A stretch of DNA of 6,980 bases from contig CAYSDH010000108.1 of NCBI GenBank assembly GCA_964429805.1, positions 1 through 6,980 of the forward strand, written 5' to 3'. Each line of letters starts with the position of its first letter. Position 1 is the stretch's first letter. This document shows positions 1 through 6,034 of this stretch, in pieces. This DNA comes from CAYSDH01 sp964429805. Lineage in GTDB: Bacteria; Bacteroidota; Bacteroidia; Flavobacteriales_D; JABDKJ01. A model generated the notes under the pieces. The model was not told the DNA's origin. It made no database searches and saw nothing but the letters and a program-made list of their open reading frames with translations. The position numbers and the translations under genes are program-made.

Positions 1-1218
1 GTAGATGAAGAGTCTGGGGTGACTAGAGACAGGCATTATGGTCAGTCTACCTGGAATGGTGTGGACTTTTCAGTCATAGACACTGGCGGATATGTAGAAG
101 GGTCTGATGACATTTTTGAAGCTCAAATCAATCGTCAGGTGATGCTTGCCATTGAGGAAGCTGATATACTTTGCTTTATGGTTGATGTCGCCACAGGCAT
201 TACCGACTTAGATGAGGGTGTAGCAGCCATTCTGCGCAAGACAGACAAGCCTTTCTTCTTGGTAGTCAACAAAGTGGACAACAACGAGCGAAGACTAGCC
301 GCTACTGAGTTCTACAGCCTTGGGCTAGGAGAGATTCACATGGTCTCAGCTGTGAACGGTGCGGGTACGGGTGACTTCTTAGATGTGATGGTCAAAAGTC
401 TAAATCAAGACACGACCATAGAAGATGATGGCTTGCCGCGAATAGCGGTGGTCGGAAAACCTAATGTCGGTAAGTCCTCACTCATTAATGTGCTGACTGG
501 TGCCGAGAGAAACATTGTCACTGATGTGGCGGGCACTACACGAGATGCGCTTGATACACACTACAATTCTTACGGTTTTGATTTTAAAATAGTAGACACA
601 GCCGGTATCAGAAAGAAGGCCAAAGTACATGAAGACGTAGAGTTTTATTCTGTACTCCGCTCGCTCCGAGCCATTGAGGGAAGCGATGTGTGCATCATGA
701 TGATTGATGCGCGTGAGGGAATGCAAAAGCAAGATCTCAATATTTTTTATGTCATAGAGCGAAACAAAAAGGGGGTAGTCATCTTGGTAAATAAGTGGGA
801 CCTGGCCGAAAAGGAAACCATGACCACCAAGAAGATGGAAGATGAAATTAGAGAGCGTATTGCACCGTTTAATGATATTCCAATCGTGTTTACTAGCACG
901 GTGACTAAGCAGCGTATACATAAGGCGCTAGAAACTGCGATTGAGGTCTATGAAAATCGAGTTCAAAAAATACCTACTGCCAAACTCAATGAGGTGATGC
1001 TGGAGGTGATAGAACGAAATCCACCGCCTGCCTTAAAAGGGAAGTACATCAAGATTAAGTATATCACGCAGTTGCCGACACATAGTCCTGCATTTGCTTT
1101 TTTCTGCAATCTGCCGCAGTATATCAAAGAGCCATACAGAAGGTATCTAGAGAATCAGATGCGAAAGCACTTTGATCTGACTGGAGTGCCGATTAGGATT
1201 TACTTCAGAAAGAAGTGA
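1..1218 (+). CDS. der: Ribosome biogenesis GTPase Der (EngA), 5'-truncated by the window edge
   Basis: Der is a cytoplasmic tandem-domain GTPase that binds the 50S ribosomal subunit and is needed for its late assembly. The reading frame is open from base 1, so 405 codons are present, against about 435 for the family; the first P-loop lies off the left edge. Visible in order (numbered from base 1): G2 of domain 1 (GVTRDRHYG, residues 6-14), G3 DTGG (27-30), G4 NKVD (90-93), G5 around S116. After an acidic linker, domain 2 has its P-loop GKPNVGKS (152-159), G2 TTRD, G3 DTAG (199-202), G4 NKWD (264-267) and a G5-like TST (298-300) where SA is usual. The last ~90 residues, with IERNPPPALKGKYIKIKY and ending PIRIYFRKK, form the KH-like domain. 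The GTG at base 19 is internal, not the start. The stop abuts the stop of the convergent neighbour. Confidence 0.97.
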   Translation, partial: VDEESGVTRDRHYGQSTWNGVDFSVIDTGGYVEGSDDIFEAQINRQVMLAIEEADILCFMVDVATGITDLDEGVAAILRKTDKPFFLVVNKVDNNERRLAATEFYSLGLGEIHMVSAVNGAGTGDFLDVMVKSLNQDTTIEDDGLPRIAVVGKPNVGKSSLINVLTGAERNIVTDVAGTTRDALDTHYNSYGFDFKIVDTAGIRKKAKVHEDVEFYSVLRSLRAIEGSDVCIMMIDAREGMQKQDLNIFYVIERNKKGVVILVNKWDLAEKETMTTKKMEDEIRERIAPFNDIPIVFTSTVTKQRIHKALETAIEVYENRVQKIPTAKLNEVMLEVIERNPPPALKGKYIKIKYITQLPTHSPAFAFFCNLPQYIKEPYRRYLENQMRKHFDLTGVPIRIYFRKK

Positions 1219-1527
1219 TCAAAAAATATCAACTATTCTGCTGTACTTCAAGAGCAGATAGCTGGTAAATAAAATCACGATAATCACCCACAGTCCATTT
1301 CTCAACGTTTTTCTTTCCTTGGCCAAGAAGCAGGCGACAGTTTGAAGCAGAATAGATAAAATGCCTGCGCTGAGCAGAACTGAGGCTCCGGGCCAGTGAG
1401 ATATTTTAAATAGAAGAAATAGGAGTAGACAGGCTCCCGAAAAGACGATGGTAATGTTGCGAAACGTACCACAGAGTTGGGCACGCTTGCCTTTTTTTAC
1501 AAGACTCTCATCAAGAATGTCACTCAT
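1219..1527 (-). CDS. Small three-helix membrane protein with a GldL-like HWPGA motif
   Basis: This encodes 102 residues and probably a polytopic inner-membrane protein. The first 24 residues are charged and hydrophilic. Three hydrophobic segments follow at about 25-41, 49-68 and 78-94, separated by short loops. The first loop reads FKISHWPGA (40-48), a signature I associate with the membrane part of GldL and with many small GldL-related Bacteroidota proteins. GldL is part of the PorL/PorM motor of type IX secretion and gliding, but at 102 residues with no cytoplasmic domain this is not GldL itself, and no function should be inferred from the motif alone. The basic ERK(T)LR loop (71-76) lies between helices 2 and 3. 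The ATG at 1527 has no Shine-Dalgarno sequence. The gene lies 53 bp downstream of secreted protein A on the same strand, so co-transcription is possible. Confidence 0.75.
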   Translation of the reverse strand: MSDILDESLVKKGKRAQLCGTFRNITIVFSGACLLLFLLFKISHWPGASVLLSAGILSILLQTVACFLAKERKTLRNGLWVIIVILFTSYLLLKYSRIVDIF

Positions 1528-1549
1528 GGCGGAAAGATACTACTCGCCA

Positions 1550-1568
1550 CTGAAAGTTTTCATTTCAG
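1550..1568. terminator. Short inverted repeat downstream of secreted protein A, weak terminator candidate
   Basis: CTGAAA (1550-1555) and TTTCAG (1563-1568) are perfect 6-bp arms around a 7-nt loop, in the 53-bp gap between protein A and the small membrane protein. No clear T-tract follows on the minus strand, so termination is only a possibility. The same hexamers form a different inverted repeat upstream of protein B at 4171-4194. Confidence 0.2.
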
Positions 1569-1572
1569 AATA

Positions 1573-1585
1573 ATTAGAGTCTAAT
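1573..1585. repeat. 13-bp palindrome containing the stop codon of secreted protein A
   Basis: ATTAGA-G-TCTAAT is a perfect palindrome with a single central base. The minus-strand TAG stop of protein A (1583-1581) lies in the right arm. It sits 4 bp from the inverted repeat at 1550-1568; together they may form a processing or weak termination region. It is short enough to be chance. Confidence 0.3.
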
Positions 1586-2405
1586 CACAGGAGCTGCCAA
1601 AACTGGAGTTTAGCAAGAGGAAATCACCAACGCCCACATATCCGTCACCATCCACATCTTCTGGGCATCCGCTACACGTATTGCCAAACTGAGAGTTGAG
1701 CATGATGAGGTCTTGAATGTCGGTGTTGCCGCTCTGGTTGATGTCACTGGTACAATAAGGCACATCCCCAACTGCAATGCCATGGTCAGGCGTTTGTTCG
1801 ATATAGATTTCGTCTACCTCGACAATAAAACCGGTCGTATTATTTCCACCTACTATGGTGAGGTTCATGTATCCAAAATGGATGTCGCCATAGACATTCA
1901 TCTTAAAACCAAGAGAGCCGCTTGTCCATGACCAATCATCATAGCCATTAGTTAAAGTCGGAAGGGTGCCGTCTAATGAAACATGACCGTCATAGTGCAT
2001 GACATACCCATCGTCAAAGTTGCTGGATGAGTTGATAGGATCTCCACTATCAAGATTAGACACTACGCTAATGACTTCAGGCACTCCATCTGCGTCATGC
2101 ACCACCACTTGATGCGTGATTAAGTCAAAGCCAAGGCCAGATGTGCCCGGGTAGATTTCAAGAAAGCCACCTGTGGCGGTGTTTGTCGCCTGATCAACGC
2201 ACATGCGCGCGGCAAATAACTGAAAGTAAAACTGACCACCCTGTTGACCTGGATAGTCAAACTGTATCGGTGCATTATTCACATCACAGAACTCCTCGCA
2301 CAGCAAGTTTGCCTGGTCTACATTGCTTGGCACCTTTATGATTTGGGCGTCAAGACTTGAATGAAGTACGAATAGAATAGTCGGCAGGATGAGTAATTTA
2401 TTCAT
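1581..2405 (-). CDS. Secreted protein A with Cys-framed tandem dockerin-like C-terminal tail
   Basis: A 274-residue exported protein of unknown function. The chosen ATG at 2405 begins a clean signal peptide (MNKLLILPTILFVLHSSLDA), with predicted cleavage after A20 leaving Q21; a longer in-frame start at 2486 would put 27 hydrophilic residues before it. Residues 21-160 are a Gly/Asp/Asn-rich, probably beta-sheet body. Residues 163-214 (WSWTSGSLGFKM ... HFGYMNL ... GFIVEVDEIYIEQTPDHGIAVGD) resemble the last ~50 body residues of many secreted Planctomycete and Bacteroidota proteins and align with protein C. The tail, C218-D274, holds two EF-hand-like loops: DINQSGNTDIQD, in which loop position 5 is Ser rather than Asp, and DVDGDGYVGVGD. 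Cysteines are at tail positions 1, 27, 30 and 56. It likely acts at the cell surface or outside the cell. A 386-bp gap precedes it, so it probably has its own promoter. Confidence 0.85.
   Translation of the reverse strand: MNKLLILPTILFVLHSSLDAQIIKVPSNVDQANLLCEEFCDVNNAPIQFDYPGQQGGQFYFQLFAARMCVDQATNTATGGFLEIYPGTSGLGFDLITHQVVVHDADGVPEVISVVSNLDSGDPINSSSNFDDGYVMHYDGHVSLDGTLPTLTNGYDDWSWTSGSLGFKMNVYGDIHFGYMNLTIVGGNNTTGFIVEVDEIYIEQTPDHGIAVGDVPYCTSDINQSGNTDIQDLIMLNSQFGNTCSGCPEDVDGDGYVGVGDFLLLNSSFGSSCD
1584..1754 (-). repeat. 57-residue tail module of protein A (two 29-residue dockerin-like units)
   Basis: This encodes the C-terminal module of protein A. It has the same length and cysteine spacing (1, 27, 30, 56) as the tails at 2795-2965 and 6038-6208. 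It is the most diverged of the three: by hand count it matches the tail of protein C at 28 of 57 positions and that of B at 27. Shared anchors are D4, G9, D12, D15, N20, FG 23-24, CPED 30-33, GD 36-37 and FG 52-53. Confidence 0.85.
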
Positions 2406-2791
2406 GACTACCAGATTTGTTAGGACTGAAAAAGTACAAGAATTGGGCCTGAAATGGTGGCTGCGCAATGCCTCTCCGTGGCTCAAAAGGCCAGTTTGGA
2501 CGAAAATACAGCATTATAAGCGAGGAAAATAGTCTGTGAGGCCTGTTAAGTCTGCCTGTTGCGCAGTCTTGGGCCCGTGCTAGAATTAGTATTAAAACCT
2601 GTGTTGAGTACCTGTTGTGAGCGTTAATTGAGCGCTTAATCGGTCGCTTAGTTTTTTGGGCCTTTACTGAACGTATGAGTGATATCAAGTGAATAGTTAA
2701 AGAGTCAAGAGTTGTCCGAGCCTAGACTTTTAAGTGAATCACATTAAGCAGGCCCATTTTAATTCACAAGTTGATTGCCATCTCCATTGTA
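2406..2791. other. 386-bp gene-free stretch upstream of secreted protein A
   Basis: No supported gene lies here. A 96-codon minus-strand frame that overlaps it has unusual composition and no recognisable domain, and is not called. Small structures are visible: CCTGT-N8-CCTGT at 2542-2559 and again at 2598-2615; a near-palindrome ATTGAGCGCTTAAT at 2627-2640 with one mismatched pair; CGCTTA repeated at 2633-2638 and 2645-2650; AAGTGAAT repeated at 2687-2694 and 2732-2739. The stretch must carry the promoter of protein A and the 3' region of protein B. I could not place a confident TTTG/TAnnTTTG Bacteroidota promoter; TACTTTTT, on the minus strand a few tens of bases before the ATG at 2405, is a partial match to the -7 box without a partner at the right distance. 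Confidence 0.5.
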
Positions 2792-4159
2792 TCATTGACA
2801 TGCATTTCCAAATGCCGAGTTGAGCATCAAGAAGTCATTGATGTCAACCACACCATCTCCAGTAAGGTCTTCTGGGCAGCTAGTGCAAGAAGTGCCAAAG
2901 GCCGTGTTGAACATGAGGAAGTCGTTGACATCGATCAGTCCATCATTGGTCAGGTCTTGTGGACAGCCACTCACAATTGACACATAGCCCAAACCTGACG
3001 GGACCGGAGCGTCTCCATCTCGATTAAAAAGCACTGCAAAAGAGGGGTCAGCAGGGTCTGAGCTCAAATGGACTACTGGAGGTAAATCCCACGCATTTGA
3101 CAAATAAAAAGTCGTGTAATCTGGTAAAATCACTGTGTTGATCTGCGTGAAAATTCCGCTTCCGTTGCTTAGGTAGGTCTGACCTTTCCAGTCGATGATG
3201 TCTTCATCGCCATCAGCGTCTATATCCGCAGCCACGCCTATTGGACCAGTGAATGGACCAGCTGTAGTAAAGTTGCCTAGTCCATCATTGAGATACAAAG
3301 CGGTGAACTCTTGCCACAATTGATTTCGCTCAAGTGTAGCGATATCAAGGTCACCATCACCATCTATATCAATGGGCATTGTCGAAATAGCATAAGTACT
3401 GTCCGTAACAAAGGAGTGGGCGCTGGCAGATGCGGCATCAAAAGTGAGGCTGTGATAACTGTGAGCCAAAGTTTCAAGTTCGGTATCAGTATCAAATTGA
3501 ACACTTTCTACTTGGACGAAATAGGATTCAGTGTTGTACATAGTTGGTATGGTTGAGATGGAAGAGACGTTCATGGGAGTCAACTGCTCATTGCCATTGC
3601 CGATGATAAATTCATACTGATAAAGTCCTGCGGTAGCCCCGACATTGATTGCCAAAAACTTAATAGTAGGCTCTCCAATTGGGCTGCGTCCAATGGTCGG
3701 CATCAAGGCCCATCTAAAATCGCTATTGAGCTGCCAATCTGTATGACTTACAAATCCCGCATCGCCCAGAGTAAATTGCCCATTACCGTCATTGAGTAAA
3801 ATACCAAGGTCCGTGTCTGAAGGTGGAACAGGAAAACCGCTCCACTGCGTAATGCCGACCAAGAATACATCGATGTCACCATCTCCATCCATATCACTGA
3901 GCGTAAAACCACCAGAAACATCTGCGATGAGAATAGGGGATGTGATAATCACCGGATTGGCAAATTGGCCAATAGAGGTTTGCTCATAGTAGCGCAATTC
4001 ATTATTGTATTGCGATGTAATGATATCAGTCAAACCATCGCCATTGATGTCGGCTACTTGCACTGAGTGCGAGGGGCTGTCCGAGTCGATTTCGATAACT
4101 TGTGACCTTATTGTAAGTGTCGAACTCAGCAAGATCAGTGAAAAGAGTATGGTTTTCAT
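2792..4159 (-). CDS. Secreted VCBS/FG-GAP repeat protein B with dockerin-like C-terminal tail
   Basis: A 455-residue exported protein. The signal peptide MKTILFSLILLSSTLTIRS is predicted to be cut before Q20. The body carries four FG-GAP/VCBS-type calcium-binding loops of the DxDGDGxxD kind: DINGDGLTD (37-45), DMDGDGDID (89-97), DIDGDGDLD (264-272) and DIDADGDED (312-320). Three are followed by the characteristic LNDGxGxFT (or LSNGSGIFT) strand, at 121-130, 290-298 and 330-338. A degenerate fifth unit may sit near 223-229. Such repeats usually form a beta-propeller, as in integrin alpha chains, and serve in adhesion or ligand binding; the ligand cannot be read from the sequence. Residues 399-455 are the tail shared with proteins A and C (CPQDLTNDGLIDVND then CPEDLTGDGVVDIND). 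hipA ends 109 bp upstream on the same strand. There is no Shine-Dalgarno sequence at the ATG. Confidence 0.9.
   Translation of the reverse strand: MKTILFSLILLSSTLTIRSQVIEIDSDSPSHSVQVADINGDGLTDIITSQYNNELRYYEQTSIGQFANPVIITSPILIADVSGGFTLSDMDGDGDIDVFLVGITQWSGFPVPPSDTDLGILLNDGNGQFTLGDAGFVSHTDWQLNSDFRWALMPTIGRSPIGEPTIKFLAINVGATAGLYQYEFIIGNGNEQLTPMNVSSISTIPTMYNTESYFVQVESVQFDTDTELETLAHSYHSLTFDAASASAHSFVTDSTYAISTMPIDIDGDGDLDIATLERNQLWQEFTALYLNDGLGNFTTAGPFTGPIGVAADIDADGDEDIIDWKGQTYLSNGSGIFTQINTVILPDYTTFYLSNAWDLPPVVHLSSDPADPSFAVLFNRDGDAPVPSGLGYVSIVSGCPQDLTNDGLIDVNDFLMFNTAFGTSCTSCPEDLTGDGVVDINDFLMLNSAFGNACQ
2795..2965 (-). repeat. 57-residue tail module of protein B (two 29-residue dockerin-like units)
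   Basis: Cysteines are at tail positions 1, 27, 30 and 56, as in A and C. By hand it matches the tail of C at 40 of 57 residues. The DNA is also alike: 2823-2881 aligns without gaps to 6066-6124 with 49 of 59 identical bases, including an exact 20-bp block and an exact 15-bp block. That closeness contrasts with the unrelated bodies of B and C. Confidence 0.88.
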
Positions 4160-4170
4160 GGCTGTATAGG

Positions 4171-4194
4171 ATTTCAGAATAAATATACTGAAAT
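4171..4194. promoter_or_regulatory. Perfect 7-bp inverted repeat just upstream of protein B
   Basis: ATTTCAG (4171-4177) and CTGAAAT (4188-4194) are perfect arms around a 10-bp AT-only spacer, 12-35 bases upstream of the ATG at 4159. On the minus strand the spacer reads TATATTTATT, which includes TATATTTA, one base off the Bacteroidota -7 consensus TAnnTTTG. No TTTG was found at the proper upstream distance. It could be an operator over a promoter or a leader hairpin. The 12-mer ATTTCAGAATAA here (4171-4182) recurs exactly at 1562-1573. Confidence 0.35.
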
Positions 4195-4268
4195 GGATGT
4201 CTTCTTGCTCGGGGTTTCTGCATGGTCAAGAGCGCTAAAAGTCAGTCGAAATCAACTGCATACATTGA

Positions 4269-5516
4269 TTAGCTGTCAGACATCATCATGTCTATCGTTT
4301 GTATTGAAACACCATGGTCTTTGGCTAAACCTTTAAATGTCGTGACGCCCTTTTTCACTTCCTCAATAAGTCGCGTAGCCGCGCGTATACCCACCTTCTT
4401 GGCAACAACCAGTAGGTCGTCAGCATTTATATCCTTCACCTTACCATTGACACTCATCTTGTGCGCCTTGAGACTCGGTAAGTAAGGGTCAAAAGGGTAG
4501 GTGAGGTCGTAAGCAGGAGAAAGGCGCCATTGGCCTTTGTCATCCATCAAAAAACTGATGTTTTTGCTGTGGTCGTCCATGTTGTGCGCAAAGACATTGA
4601 AGACCATTTGACGATACAGTCGCCTGATGTCCTCATGTGCCATGCGCAGGGCAGTCATCAGTCTAAAGCAATCTTCGTAGCTGAAAGGCACTCGCCTATC
4701 GTAGCGCCCGCTGAGTGCCATGAGGGTCTGCATGTGAATCCGTTGCCCCTGCTCTCGGTCAAATCTTTCGATCATCAAATGCCGTGCATCTCCGTCTCGA
4801 TGCAGTTGCATGTTACAGGTCTTTATTCCCGCCTCTCGTGCCATGAGATGGTACACATACTCGACTAATATTTTTTCCTGACCCCAAGGCGTTCCCGTAT
4901 CATGAGCCAGTTTGACGATGTAGTAACGGTAGTCGGGGTCGTCATGCAGAATGTCTCCGGCTCGGAGTTCATTTGATTTGTCATGAATGGCGACCAAGAC
5001 TTTGGCCTGCGCACCGCCCACCGAAGAGCCGATGCGCAAGATGTGCTGCAAGGCCTGCTCATTGGCGAGGAAGTCTGTGTAATCGTATTTGCCTTGGATG
5101 ATCTTTTCCGAGACCCGGGCCAGCGCACTGAAGTCAATGTGCTCGATGGTGTTGGGCACCTCACGCGCAGGCTCATAGGTTAGTGCACCCATACCGCGAG
5201 CAGAGACGTACATAAGTCGGTCGACTGGATTGAGGTCACTAATCGCATAGTTGTTTTTGATTAACCACTCTTGAAATACCCGATTACCGAAATGGTCTGG
5301 CAGACTATCGGCAAGTAGGGGAGGTAGCCCATGAAATACCTGTTGAGGGTCGCGGGCATAATGAATCGGTAGGCGCTTATCAATCGTCAGTGGAGCCAAG
5401 TCAATCGGAGAATTCTGATAAGATTCGTCCAATTCGAGAATGGCCTGTTGCCTGGTCTCATCCCAGGTGAGGTAGCCCACGATGAGATCACGATATCGGA
5501 TTCTCACGCTACTCAC
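4269..5516 (-). CDS. hipA: HipA-family serine/threonine kinase toxin
   Basis: A 415-residue full-length HipA-type kinase. The family phosphorylates cytoplasmic protein targets (glutamyl-tRNA synthetase in E. coli), halting growth, and is neutralised by a cognate HipB. Residues 1-115 are the N-terminal subdomain with the LPPLLADSLPDHFGN and ARGMGALTYEP signatures. The core follows: glycine-rich loop GSSVGGAQAK (163-172), in which S165 aligns with the autophosphorylated S150 of E. coli HipA; K202 in YYIVKLA, probably ATP-binding; RFDR (251-254); catalytic NMDDHSKN (312-319) with D314 and N319; and the metal-binding D337 in SPAYDL. All key residues are present, so it should be active. The start is GTG, forming a GTGA overlap with the hipB stop, which argues for coupled translation. 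The substrate is unknown and may not be GltX. The full-length form differs from the split hipS/hipT arrangement. Confidence 0.93.
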   Translation of the reverse strand: MSSVRIRYRDLIVGYLTWDETRQQAILELDESYQNSPIDLAPLTIDKRLPIHYARDPQQVFHGLPPLLADSLPDHFGNRVFQEWLIKNNYAISDLNPVDRLMYVSARGMGALTYEPAREVPNTIEHIDFSALARVSEKIIQGKYDYTDFLANEQALQHILRIGSSVGGAQAKVLVAIHDKSNELRAGDILHDDPDYRYYIVKLAHDTGTPWGQEKILVEYVYHLMAREAGIKTCNMQLHRDGDARHLMIERFDREQGQRIHMQTLMALSGRYDRRVPFSYEDCFRLMTALRMAHEDIRRLYRQMVFNVFAHNMDDHSKNISFLMDDKGQWRLSPAYDLTYPFDPYLPSLKAHKMSVNGKVKDINADDLLVVAKKVGIRAATRLIEEVKKGVTTFKGLAKDHGVSIQTIDMMMSDS

Positions 5517-5824
5517 TTCAGGCCGTACTTAGCTTGTGCCTCAAAAGCTGCGCGAGGGGAGATGGTATTGGTCTGTGCTAGGTGCATGAACTCATCGAGC
5601 AAGGAGAAGACGTGCAGAATGCGCATAAAACTGGCGAGGGTCGTATTGCCGCCATTCTCTATGTCAGAGATGCTGCGTCTGCTAAGACCGACCCGCTCGC
5701 CAAGCTCGGTCTGGCTCATCTTTTGGGCCTTGCGTAAGGCCTTTATCTGCTTGCCGACCATCTGCAGGCGTTGCTGTTCTAGATGATTGCCTGAATCATC
5801 ATTAGTGAGAAATAAACTACTCAT
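5513..5824 (-). CDS. hipB: HipB-like XRE-family antitoxin and repressor
   Basis: A 103-residue DNA-binding protein. A HipB antitoxin usually binds its HipA as a dimer and represses the shared promoter. An XRE-type five-helix domain spans about 24-82: VGKQIKALRKAQKMSQTELG begins it, the helix-turn-helix is SQTELGERVG (37-46) plus recognition helix SRRSISDIENG (48-58), followed by NTTLASFMRILHVFSLLDEF. The first 22 residues are a polar extension; M22 (5761) is a possible alternative start if that extension is not translated. The C-terminal tail, TISPRAAFEAQAKYGLK, follows the HTH domain and might contact the kinase. It lies directly upstream of hipA with a 4-nt overlap, the standard antitoxin-first order. 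It is 15 residues longer than E. coli HipB (88 aa). The function comes from the HTH fold and the partner gene. Confidence 0.9.
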   Translation of the reverse strand: MSSLFLTNDDSGNHLEQQRLQMVGKQIKALRKAQKMSQTELGERVGLSRRSISDIENGGNTTLASFMRILHVFSLLDEFMHLAQTNTISPRAAFEAQAKYGLK

Positions 5825-5900
5825 ATATACCCTATATTAGTTCTTGTGAGTATTAAACGTATCAAGTATACTATTATTTTATAGAAAAGTTATGAGTATG
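5825..5900 (-). promoter_or_regulatory. Likely hipBA promoter and operator region
   Basis: This AT-rich stretch sits directly before hipB. It holds a perfect palindrome ATATA-CCC-TATAT (5825-5837) abutting the start codon, an 8-bp palindrome AGTATACT (5865-5872), and TGAGTAT twice in the same orientation (5847-5853 and 5893-5899), giving three AGTAT cores in 51 bp. HipB proteins typically bind several palindromic sites over their own promoter, so this is the natural operator region. The minus strand also has TATACTTG, one base off TAnnTTTG, but no matching -33 box was placed. Which repeat is bound is a guess. Confidence 0.45.
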
Positions 5901-6034
5901 AGAGAAAAACTGCTCAAAAAATCACAAAGGAGCTAATTGTGGGAATAGTACTTCTCAAAATTGAGTTGTAAGCTGGTGCTACTCTCTGTCACTAACTACT
6001 CAAATTAAAATCGAAGAGGTCCAAAGACTCAATA
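5901..6034. other. Rest of the gap between protein C and hipB
   Basis: No gene is seen in this part. CTCAA-AA-TTGAG (5954-5965) is a tight inverted repeat, and GACT/AGTC (6027-6030 and 6037-6040) is a weak stem overlapping the stop codon of protein C. Neither has a T-tract on the minus strand, so I call no terminator for protein C. Confidence 0.4.

Noticed and set aside
478..921. 147-codon minus-strand frame inside der
   Set aside because: It is antisense to strongly conserved Der domain 2 and has no recognisable features.
19..1218. GTG at base 19 as the start of der
   Set aside because: The frame is open to base 1 and reads VDEESGVTRDRHYG, the usual Der G2 context; the first P-loop is simply outside the window.
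1219..1527. Naming the small membrane protein gldL
   Set aside because: Only the HWPGA loop matches; the length, the three-helix layout and the lack of neighbouring gliding genes do not fit GldL.
1581..2486. Longer version of protein A starting at 2486
   Set aside because: It would add 27 residues ahead of a well-formed signal peptide that begins at the ATG at 2405 and obeys the Q-rule.
2398..2688. 96-codon minus-strand frame upstream of protein A
   Set aside because: It has no domain, low-quality basic composition and overlaps the start region of protein A; it looks like a chance frame in intergenic DNA.
4026..4229. 67-codon minus-strand frame between hipA and protein B
   Set aside because: It runs into the 5' part of protein B in another frame and has no conserved feature.
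4530..5183. Plus- and minus-strand frames overlapping hipA (4530-4868, 4865-5176, 4983-5183)
   Set aside because: All are shadows of the hipA frame, whose motifs are unambiguous.
4160..6034. hipBA as part of an insertion sequence or integron cassette
   Set aside because: No transposase, integrase or convincing flanking direct or inverted repeats could be found by eye in the gaps at either side.
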